A stretch of 17,738 nt of DNA from Acidobacteriota bacterium (GTDB taxonomy: Bacteria > Acidobacteriota > Terriglobia > Acidiferrales > UBA7541): the NCBI GenBank assembly GCA_003224135.1, contig QHYO01000693.1, positions 1 to 17,738 of the forward strand. The letters run 5' to 3'. This document shows, piece by piece, positions 6,614-15,065 of the stretch; within the stretch, counting starts at the first letter, position 1, and the number at the start of each line of letters is the position of its first letter. Made by a program: the position numbers and the translations under genes. The notes beneath the pieces are model-generated. The model saw only the letters and a program-made list of their open reading frames with translations, had not been told where the DNA came from and made no database searches.

Positions 6614-8364
6614 CGACATATTTTGCAATCAGCCGATCGCTCGCAATTTTGACTTCGTTCTTGTTTCTGTTTTCTCCTTTTGCAAACGCACAAAGCGCAG
6701 AAGCCAGCGTTACGTTTCAAGACGTTACCGCGAAATCTGGAATTCATTTTGTTCATAACAACGGAGCGTTCGGAAAAAAGTTTTTGCCGGAGACGGTGGG
6801 CCCGGGTGTTGCATTCATCGACTATGACAACGACGGGTGGCCGGATATTTTTCTTGTGAACGGAACGGACTGGCCAGGCCACGGGGAGAAACACACCACG
6901 CCGAAGCTTTATCACAACAATCACGACGGCACCTTCACTGACGTGACGCATAAGGCGGGACTGGACGTCGAAATGTACGGCATCGGCGTGGCGGTCGGCG
7001 ATTACGACAACGACGGCTACGACGATCTTTTCGTCACCGCGTACGGCCAGAGCCGGCTGTTTCACAACAATGGCCCGGACAAGGCGGGCAACGTAACGTT
7101 CACCGACGTCACGCAAAAGGCTGGAATGTCGGGCGTGAAGGAATTCAGCACCAGCGCTGCGTGGGTCGATTACGACAAAGACGGCAAACTCGATCTGGTC
7201 GTCGGAAATTATGTCCAGTGGTCGCCGGTGACTGACCTTTACTGCACGATGGACGGCAAGAGCAAATCCTATTGCACGCCGGAATCGTACAAAGGAACTT
7301 CAGTGCGGCTGTGGCATAACAATGGTAAGGACGGCGGGGGCAACGTCACGTTCAGTGATGTGACGCAAAAAGCAGGGCTCGGCGAACCAACTTCAAAAAC
7401 GTTGGGCGTTGCGATGCTCGATTACGACAACGACGGCTGGCCCGATTTGCTTTTCTCGAACGACACGCAGCCGAACAAGCTGTATCGAAATAACGGCAAT
7501 GGAACGTTTACTGAAAAAGCTGTCGTCGCCGGCGTGGCGTTCAGCGAAGACGGCGTGGCGCGCGCGGGAATGGGCGTGGACACTGCCGACTACGACCGCA
7601 GCGGAAACACCAGTTTGCTGATCACCAACTTCTCGAACCAAATGCTTTCGCTCTATCACAACGAAGGAAGAGGATTATTCGTCGATGAAGCGCCACGCAG
7701 CGAAGTGGGCCGCGCTTCCCTGCTCACACTTGGGTTTGGATGTTTCTTTTTCGACTACGACCTGGATGGCTGGCCGGATATTCTGGTGGCGAACGGCCAC
7801 ATTGATCCGGACATTCAGAAGGTGCAGGTGAATGTGAAGTTCGCGGAGCCGCCGCACCTTTTCCGAAATTTGGGCAAAGGAAAATTTGCGGAGGTGACGA
7901 AATCGGCGGGAGCGGAATTTGCTGCGGCGCGCGTGGGAAGATCGGCTGCGTACGCTGATGTTTTTAACGATGGGCGTCTGGATGTGCTGCTTTCCACGAA
8001 TGGCGGCGCGGTGCATCTTTTTCGAAATATGGCCCGGAACGCTGCTGCGAAAGGTGTTGCTGCCAATAAGAGTCTTCGCGTCAAATTAGTTGGCACGAAA
8101 TCGAATCGCGATGGAATTGGCTCCGTGGTGCGGGTGACTTCGCCAGACGGAACGCAGACACAGATGCTGAAGAGCGGTTCGAGCTACCTTGCGGCCAATG
8201 AACTGGTGCTGACGTTCGGCCTGGGACAGTTGAGCAAAGCCGACGCAGTGGAGATTCGCTGGCCGAGCGGCCAAGTGGATCGCTTGTCGAACGTTAACGC
8301 CGGGCAGACTGTTGTGGTGACCGAAGGCCGGGGAGCGATGGCTGCGAGAGTCTTCGGGAAGTAA
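6610..8364 (+). CDS. CRTAC1-family exported FG-GAP/VCBS repeat protein with ASPIC/UnbV domain (copy 2)
   Basis: A 584-residue paralogue of the protein at 1246-2943, but with a Sec-type signal peptide (hydrophobic [17 protein letters not shown], predicted cleavage after ANA at 27) instead of a Tat motif. FG-GAP/VCBS loops include DYDNDGWPD (71-79), DYDNDGYDD (131-139), DYDKDGKLD (187-195), DYDNDGWPD (271-279) and later DYDLDGWPD. One loop is degraded (DYDRSGNTS). An ASPIC/UnbV domain is at the C-terminus ([31 protein letters not shown]). The first 150 residues align with copy 1 without gaps, and the Cys pair (C212, C222 in [13 protein letters not shown]) is conserved. The TTG start overlaps the AhpD-like gene's TGA (TTGA, 6610-6613), and GGAG at 6601-6604 precedes it by 5 nt, so translational coupling to the selenoprotein candidate is likely. 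Biochemical function is unknown. Confidence 0.93.
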   Translation: MTTYFAISRSLAILTSFLFLFSPFANAQSAEASVTFQDVTAKSGIHFVHNNGAFGKKFLPETVGPGVAFIDYDNDGWPDIFLVNGTDWPGHGEKHTTPKLYHNNHDGTFTDVTHKAGLDVEMYGIGVAVGDYDNDGYDDLFVTAYGQSRLFHNNGPDKAGNVTFTDVTQKAGMSGVKEFSTSAAWVDYDKDGKLDLVVGNYVQWSPVTDLYCTMDGKSKSYCTPESYKGTSVRLWHNNGKDGGGNVTFSDVTQKAGLGEPTSKTLGVAMLDYDNDGWPDLLFSNDTQPNKLYRNNGNGTFTEKAVVAGVAFSEDGVARAGMGVDTADYDRSGNTSLLITNFSNQMLSLYHNEGRGLFVDEAPRSEVGRASLLTLGFGCFFFDYDLDGWPDILVANGHIDPDIQKVQVNVKFAEPPHLFRNLGKGKFAEVTKSAGAEFAAARVGRSAAYADVFNDGRLDVLLSTNGGAVHLFRNMARNAAAKGVAANKSLRVKLVGTKSNRDGIGSVVRVTSPDGTQTQMLKSGSSYLAANELVLTFGLGQLSKADAVEIRWPSGQVDRLSNVNAGQTVVVTEGRGAMAARVFGK

Positions 8365-8577
8365 GCGATCAGCGACGGGTGATTCGTGACCGTGAAGGGT
8401 CGTGTCGGTGTTCACGCTTGTGCACCCCTGCCAAATATAAACGCACCGGCAAGCTCGCATGGCTCTCGTCATTGCTAAGGCTCCTTCTTGATGCTAGAGT
8501 TCCGTCCGATCTCGCCTCAGGACTCCGGGAACCATTCTTCCGCGATAACGGCGGCATTGCCGCGGGCGGAGGCCTTC

Positions 8578-9948
8578 ATGGAAGAAAGTTTGGGCAAGCT
8601 TGTTTTGGACGCTCCACTTGCTGAGCCGGTCACTCAGCGTGAGCGCATCTCCTCCGTAGACACGCTCCGCGGCTTCGCTCTGCTGGGCATTCTAGTAATG
8701 AACGTCACTACGTTCGCCATGCCCGGAGTCTTCGATTTCAACCCTACTGCCATCGGCAGCATTGGCAAGTTAAATCTGATTACCTGGGCCGTGCGCTTTG
8801 TCCTGTTCGACGGCAAGATGCGGGCTGTCTTTTCGATGCTTTTTGGAGCGGGCGTGATTTTATTGACTTCACGCCTAGAAAAACGTGGCGAAGCCTCGCG
8901 CGCCGCCGATATTTTTACACGCCGCAATATGTGGCTGACGTTGTTTGGCGTTCTTCACGGTTACTTTCTTTGGGTTGGAGATATACTTTATTTCTATGGA
9001 ATTACAGCCCTCCTGTTTCTATATCCCTGTCGCAAACTGAAGGCTCGGACATTACTGATTGCAGGGACCACGGCATTCCTGGTAGCAGCGGTCTATCATG
9101 GCGTGCGATTCGAGCAACGGCGTCATCTTGCTCAGCGCGCCGCGGTCGCCAGCTCGGCTGAGGCCGCCGGACAGACGCTATCCGACGAGCAGAAGGACGA
9201 CGTGAAAGCCTGGCAAGCAGTGTTCAGCCGCACGCACCCCGATCAAAAAACTCTGGAGAAAGAGATTGCCGAGATGCGTGGCGGTTATTTTTCTGTGATC
9301 AAGTATTACGCCCCGATCATCTCCGATGCGCAAAGCAATCAGTACTATCGCTTCTTCTTTTGTGATGCGCTGGGCATGATGCTTATTGGCATGGGGCTGC
9401 TGCGGCTGGGCTTTCTCTCCGCGCAACTCCCGTATCGCGCCTACGCGTGGACAGCAGTGATCGGATACGCGATTGGTCTCCCTCTGGGCGCGCTTTGCGC
9501 TTTCGAAGTCTGGAAGAGAAATTTTCACCCGATTGCCATTATCGAGTGGGAATTCCTTCCTTACGACATCCAACGTCTCGGCGTTGCCATCGCTAATGCT
9601 TCAGTCGTTCTCATGATCGTGAAGGCCGGTGCGCTGAAATGGATCACCAGGCCACTCGCTGCTGTCGGACAGACTGCGCTCAGCAATTATCTCGGCACCA
9701 GCCTGATCTGTACTCTCCTTTTCAATGGTTACGGCCTGGGTTTGTTTGCGAAGTTGCAGTTCTATCAGCTGTTTTTTGTTGTGGCTGGAGTTTGGTTTTT
9801 CAATCTCACCGCGAGCACACTCTGGCTGAAGTATTTTCGTTTTGGCCCGATGGAATGGCTGTGGCGATCACTGACGTACTGGAAGCTCCAGCCCATTCTT
9901 CGTGAACATGCCCAGGCGCCCGCGGAGATCGCCACGGCAGAAGCTTGA
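8578..9948 (+). CDS. DUF418-family polytopic membrane protein
   Basis: A 456-residue integral membrane protein. The N-terminal ERISSVDTLRGFALLGILVMN and the C-terminal FGPMEWLWRSLTYWK are hallmarks of DUF418 (YeiB-like) proteins. Between them are roughly nine to ten hydrophobic helices, for example MWLTLFGVLHGYFLWVGDIL, FFCDALGMMLIGMGLLRLG and QTALSNYLGTSLICTLLFNG. A charged loop of about 90 residues (HPDQKTLEKEIAEMRG region) sits mid-protein. ATG 8578 is chosen because GGAGG (8568-8572) lies 5 nt upstream and the family motif then starts near residue 21. An in-frame ATG at 8491 would add 29 residues and cannot be excluded. Molecular function is not known; a role in transport or envelope acylation is only a guess. 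It appears monocistronic and converges on the minus-strand genes. Confidence 0.9.
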   Translation: MEESLGKLVLDAPLAEPVTQRERISSVDTLRGFALLGILVMNVTTFAMPGVFDFNPTAIGSIGKLNLITWAVRFVLFDGKMRAVFSMLFGAGVILLTSRLEKRGEASRAADIFTRRNMWLTLFGVLHGYFLWVGDILYFYGITALLFLYPCRKLKARTLLIAGTTAFLVAAVYHGVRFEQRRHLAQRAAVASSAEAAGQTLSDEQKDDVKAWQAVFSRTHPDQKTLEKEIAEMRGGYFSVIKYYAPIISDAQSNQYYRFFFCDALGMMLIGMGLLRLGFLSAQLPYRAYAWTAVIGYAIGLPLGALCAFEVWKRNFHPIAIIEWEFLPYDIQRLGVAIANASVVLMIVKAGALKWITRPLAAVGQTALSNYLGTSLICTLLFNGYGLGLFAKLQFYQLFFVVAGVWFFNLTASTLWLKYFRFGPMEWLWRSLTYWKLQPILREHAQAPAEIATAEA

Positions 9949-10020
9949 TGGTTATAAGGTTCGCGAGCCGAGGAGCGCCGTCATTCTGATTTATTCCTAG
10001 AATTGTGCCAACCGACCTCT

Positions 10021-10884
10021 TCAGACCTGCAGCTGGCGGAGATAGGGGACGCTGGCTTTCATAAGCTCCAGGTTCATTTCGACGTAATAGGTTGTAACGC
10101 CCGCGGTTTTGGCCGTTGTAAAGATTTTCTTCCAGTCGAGCGAGTCGTGACCTACCGCAACGATTTTCTTTTCCTGAGCGGACCAGCCTTGTACGTGCAT
10201 CGAGAAGAAACGACCGGGATATTTGGTGAAATATTCGGCGGCATCGTACCCGCGGGAGATGGTGGAAACCTGGAACTGGAACTTGACCAGCTTGGGATCG
10301 AGCAGACGCAACAGGATGTCGTAGGTGCGTTCGCCATTGACGGTGGATAGTTCGAATTCCTCGTTGTGCAAGCCTTGCTGGATGCCGGCCTGGGCTGCGC
10401 GTTCGGCCATTTTGTTGTATTCATCGGCAGCGCGCTGCACGTCATCCATCGTGGGGCTCTTGGGACCGTTCAGAGTGGGCACGATCATTTGCGTCAAGCC
10501 GACGTCTTTGGCCCAGGCAATGCGATCGTCCTGATTGGCCCGCAATTCTTCAATACCGAAATGAGAGCTGACGCAACTGAGGCCGTTGTCGGCGAGAATT
10601 TTTTTGAGTTCGGGGCCTTTATATTTGGCGAGACTGCTGAAGCCAAATTCCTTGTAGCCAACAGGCGAACACAACTCGATTGACTGGAAGCCGACGTCGG
10701 CAAGCTGCTTGATGGTGCCGGGAAAATCTTTGCCAATCATTTCTTTTACCGGCCAGGTCTGGCATCCGATCGGGAGACCGAGCGGATTTGCGCTGAGTTT
10801 GAGAGCGCTCGTTCCAAGAAGGCTGGCTACGGCGGCTTGTGTTCCGGTTTGCTTCAAGAATGTTCTCCTTGATGTCAGATTCAT
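10021..10884 (-). CDS. Tat-exported sugar phosphate isomerase/epimerase-like TIM-barrel protein
   Basis: A 287-residue protein of the xylose-isomerase-like TIM-barrel (AP endonuclease family 2) superfamily. The N-terminus SRRTFLKQTGTQAAVASLLG is a Tat signal, so it should act outside the cytoplasm. Barrel signatures are ADVGFQSIEL (E70), VSSHFGIEEL (H108), GLHNEEFE (H173, E175), FFSMHVQGW (H230) and YYVEMN (E269), which are plausible metal ligands. The usual Asp in the strand after 'DPKLVKFQ' is absent: the sequence reads KFQFQVSTISRGYDA. Metal binding may therefore differ or be lost, though my recollection is that related acidobacterial proteins share this. AAGGAG lies about 8 nt upstream of the ATG. 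It is 44 nt downstream of the oxidoreductase on the same strand, so the two are probably co-transcribed and act on the same sugar or polyol. Substrate unknown. Confidence 0.88.
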   Translation of the reverse strand: MNLTSRRTFLKQTGTQAAVASLLGTSALKLSANPLGLPIGCQTWPVKEMIGKDFPGTIKQLADVGFQSIELCSPVGYKEFGFSSLAKYKGPELKKILADNGLSCVSSHFGIEELRANQDDRIAWAKDVGLTQMIVPTLNGPKSPTMDDVQRAADEYNKMAERAAQAGIQQGLHNEEFELSTVNGERTYDILLRLLDPKLVKFQFQVSTISRGYDAAEYFTKYPGRFFSMHVQGWSAQEKKIVAVGHDSLDWKKIFTTAKTAGVTTYYVEMNLELMKASVPYLRQLQV

Positions 10885-10928
10885 TCGTGGCTCCTTGTGG
10901 TCTTCAGAAAATTCATTAGAGGCGTTGG

Positions 10929-12485
10929 TTAGAGTTCCCAGTGGGAGCGCCGTTCGGGGCGTATGAATTTTTCGGCCTGACCAGAATTGGTGACCTTAAG
11001 GTTAGAGCGGTCCCAATCGAGCCTGCCACCAAGCATGGTAGCGGCGTTGCCGAGAAGCAGGGTTTCGGTGACCATACCGGAAAATTCGAAGTTTCCACCG
11101 GGCTTGGTTTTACTTCCCTTACAGGCATCAAGCCATTCGCGTTCGTTGCCCGGCGAGCGGGGCAGCGTTTTCGGCGGCGGCACAAACGTTTTCATTTTAG
11201 ATTCCGGGATCAGCTTGGGGCTACCGCCATGGAACGAACAAAGGATTTTACCGCGATCGCCGATAAACAGCAGGCCTTCGTCGTTTTCTTCGCCATCGCC
11301 GCGCAGCGGAAGATTTTCCGGGAGCTCGTCCGGGCGTGCGGGTTTTAATCCGCCATCGTACCAGGTGAACTTAACTGGAGGCATTTCGGCGCGGGCGGCA
11401 AAGTTATAGCGGATGACCGAAGCGAGAGGATATGTTTCTTCGTAGCGTTCACTAGAGCTGGCTTCGACACTGGCGGGCGCCTCGAGCTTCAAAACGCGGA
11501 AGATTGTATCGAAGCTGTACGAGCCCATGTCACCCAGTGCGCCGCAGCCGAAGTCGCTCCAACCGCGCCAGACAAATGGCAAGTAGGCGCGGTTGAAGGG
11601 CCGTTCAGGAGCGGGACCGAGCCAGAGATCCCAATCGAGTCCTTCGGGAACGGTTTCGGCCAGCGCGGGACGCTCGAGTCCCTGTGGCCAGAACGGGCGG
11701 CTGGACCAATTCAAAACTTCGCGGACCGGGCCGATGGCGCCGGCCCAAATCCATTCGCAGAGCGAGCGAGTGTCTTCGGACGCTTGATTGGCGACAGCGA
11801 TCTGAGTGGCAACGCCGGTCTCGCGGGCGATTTCGGCAAGGCGGCGCGCTTCGTAGATCGTGTGGGTCAGCGGCTTCTGGCAGAAGACGTGTTTGCGCTT
11901 GCGCATGGCCGCAGCGGAAACGGTTGCGTGCAGGTTATCCGTGGTGCAGACGACGACCGCGTCGAGGTCATGCTGTTTTTCGAGGAGTTCGCGAAAATCG
12001 TTGTACGCGGCGCATCCCTGGTATTGGCCGGAGCGCTGCTGGGATCCGTAATAAGCGTTTACGATTTTCTGGCAGGGTTCGCGGCCGGAAACGCCCGAAG
12101 GCGCGCGAAGCGAGTGGGTGAGTTGCAAGGACTGATCGGGACTGAGCCAGTCCCAGCCGGAGTTCACGGCCAGAAGCTTGTGCACAGAGTTGGCGAATTC
12201 GTGCGTGTTCCATTGCGGATGGTTGAAGCCGACTTTATTGGGATCACAGACTGCTACGCCGTGTACGTCTGGTTGCTGCAAAAAGTGCAGCATGACGCGG
12301 AAACCTTGTGAGCCGACCCCGATGAAAGCAATGTTGAGCTTGTCGCTGGGCGCTACGTAATTTATGCCGCCCAAGACCCGACGCGGAACGATGGTGAGAC
12401 TCGCGGCCGCTGCGGTTTGCGCCAGGAACTTGCGCCTCGGAATCGGGCGCTCAAGAGAGCTGCAAGGCTCAAACCGATTTTTCAC
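10929..12485 (-). CDS. Tat-exported Gfo/Idh/MocA-family NAD(P)-dependent oxidoreductase
   Basis: A 518-residue oxidoreductase. The signal IPRRKFLAQTAAAASL (about 15-30) is Tat-type. Such proteins may fold with bound cofactor before export. The Rossmann nucleotide-binding motif is NIAFIGVGSQG (51-61). The family's EKP motif appears as CQKPLTHT (202-209), keeping catalytic-type K204. The C-terminal alpha/beta domain includes GCGALGDMGSYSFDT. About 60 residues are inserted after VCDPNK (about 85-145) before YNDFRELLE, making it longer than the usual 350-450 residues. The start is GTG at 12483-12485, supported by GGAGG 4-5 nt upstream and by the Tat motif just inside. By family, it oxidises or reduces a sugar, inositol or derived hydroxyl with NAD(P). 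Substrate is not predictable. It leads the two-gene unit with the TIM-barrel protein. Confidence 0.9.
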   Translation of the reverse strand: MKNRFEPCSSLERPIPRRKFLAQTAAAASLTIVPRRVLGGINYVAPSDKLNIAFIGVGSQGFRVMLHFLQQPDVHGVAVCDPNKVGFNHPQWNTHEFANSVHKLLAVNSGWDWLSPDQSLQLTHSLRAPSGVSGREPCQKIVNAYYGSQQRSGQYQGCAAYNDFRELLEKQHDLDAVVVCTTDNLHATVSAAAMRKRKHVFCQKPLTHTIYEARRLAEIARETGVATQIAVANQASEDTRSLCEWIWAGAIGPVREVLNWSSRPFWPQGLERPALAETVPEGLDWDLWLGPAPERPFNRAYLPFVWRGWSDFGCGALGDMGSYSFDTIFRVLKLEAPASVEASSSERYEETYPLASVIRYNFAARAEMPPVKFTWYDGGLKPARPDELPENLPLRGDGEENDEGLLFIGDRGKILCSFHGGSPKLIPESKMKTFVPPPKTLPRSPGNEREWLDACKGSKTKPGGNFEFSGMVTETLLLGNAATMLGGRLDWDRSNLKVTNSGQAEKFIRPERRSHWEL

Positions 12486-12642
12486 TGTCCCTCCGTGATA
12501 ACGGCGATCAACCCGGATACTTTAAACGAACTCGGGGTTTGCAGTGCTAAAAATTTAATTCGATTTAAGAAGCATCATTTTCATGTCGTGGAAAAAGGCG
12601 GTGATCCGAGTGAGAAGAGCGGAGGGAAGAGAGAAGTGAAGG

Positions 12643-12669
12643 GAGATTCCTCGCTTCGCTCGGAATGAC
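12643..12669. repeat. Interspersed intergenic repeat of the 'ATTCCTCGCTTCGCTCGGAAT' type
   Basis: The stretch around 12645-12669 has ATTCC and GGAAT arms around a CGCTTCGCTC core and is followed by GACG. Similar 'cgcttcgctcggaatgac' strings are, from memory, scattered between genes in many acidobacterial and other soil-bacterial genomes. Only one copy is in this window, so repetitiveness is not shown here. It lies in the 240-nt spacer between the ends of pckG and the start of the oxidoreductase. Confidence 0.4.
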
Positions 12670-12671
12670 GG

Positions 12672-12712
12672 CAAAAAACAAAAGGCGAAGAGCGGCGGTT
12701 GAACCCGCCGCT
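12672..12712 (-). terminator. Probable intrinsic terminator of pckG
   Basis: AGCGGCGG (12691-12698) pairs perfectly with CCGCCGCT (12705-12712) around a 6-nt loop. Read on the minus strand, the hairpin is 13 nt past the pckG stop and is followed after a 6-7 nt spacer by a T-rich tract, TTTTGTTTTTT. That is a plausible rho-independent terminator that would insulate pckG from the oxidoreductase unit. The spacer between stem and T-tract is longer than ideal. Confidence 0.5.
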
Positions 12713-12725
12713 ACGGCCGACTTGC

Positions 12726-14558
<1,833 letters not shown>

Positions 14559-14638
14559 GCCAAGCGGTGCCCTCCCAGGTATCTTTAGCGACTCAAGGCG
14601 GCGATGCGGATTCGAACTGCAGCCAGGGCGTTTTTAGC

Positions 14639-14664
14639 TCAGGGTTTGTAAGTACAAACCCTGA
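14639..14664. repeat. Perfect 12-bp inverted repeat upstream of pckG
   Basis: TCAGGGTTTGTA (14639-14650) is followed by AG and its exact reverse complement TACAAACCCTGA (14653-14664). It lies 80-106 nt upstream of the pckG ATG and 10 nt from the tRNA remnant. There is no T-run on either strand, so it is not a standard terminator. It could be an operator for a dimeric regulator, an RNA hairpin, or part of the inserted element's end. Confidence 0.55.
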
Positions 14665-14674
14665 AACCCGAAAA

Positions 14675-14702
14675 TGGTAGCGACACCGGGGTTCGAACCC
14701 GG
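14675..14702 (-). tRNA. tRNA 3'-end remnant (T-arm + acceptor 3' strand + CCA), truncated
   Basis: Read on the minus strand, this has a perfect T-arm (CCGGG-TTCGAAC-CCCGG, plus positions 14686-14702), then TGTCGCT, A and CCA, which is exactly the 3' third of a tRNA gene. Upstream on the minus strand I cannot build an anticodon arm, D-arm or a complementary 5' acceptor strand (AGCGACA), so the gene is not complete. A tRNA 3' end beside an integrase remnant is the classic product of site-specific integration, where the element carries a copy of the tRNA tail as its att site. Identity of the parent tRNA is not determined. Confidence 0.6.
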
Positions 14703-14770
14703 ATTTTGTCTTGAGAAGCATCCGAACTCATTAGGTATCGCGTTCCAAACATTGCACTTAACGAATCATC

Positions 14771-15000
14771 ATGCACGCTCACTCCACGATTCGCTACGAA
14801 GACCTGAGAGCTATTTTATTGGATTACTACCGCGAACACAAACCCCGCTCTCGAAACGCCATACAGGCGAAACGGATAGCGACGGAAATAAGCTCACTGA
14901 AGAAGTTTTTACTGGCGCCGACAAGCTGGATAGGTTTTTCAGGCGGATGCCGATCACCGAGATTGCGGCGGAACCTTCCGTTCGCTGGAACGTATTCATG
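14771..15000 (+). pseudogene. Frameshifted remnant of a tyrosine-recombinase (phage-type integrase) N-terminal region
   Basis: One frame reads IRYEDLRAILLDYYREHKPRS (from about 14789). After a frame change near 14850, the next reads KRHTGETDSDGNKLTEEVFTGADKLDRFFRRMPITEIA (to about 14970). Put together, this resembles the core-binding (SAM-like) region of phage-type integrases, where '(T/R)(Y/F)EDL...LLxDY' leads to 'LDxFF...(I/V)TEI'. The Arg/His/Tyr catalytic domain is absent, and similarity fades before the permease gene begins at 15066. It lies about 70-100 nt from the tRNA 3' remnant, which supports an integrated-element scar. The call rests on motif memory, not a search. Confidence 0.5.
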
Positions 15001-15065
15001 TCTGTGCGACCGACCAATACGCCCAGACTGTCGTCTATCCAGTGTAATTGGCTCAAAGGAGCGCT

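Noticed and set aside
14639..14664. The 12-bp palindrome as a rho-independent terminator
   Set aside because: Neither strand has a T-run directly after the stem.
14675..14760. A complete tRNA gene (including tRNA-Sec) on the minus strand
   Set aside because: Only the T-arm, the 3' acceptor strand and CCA can be formed. No anticodon arm or matching 5' acceptor strand is found within 60-95 nt.
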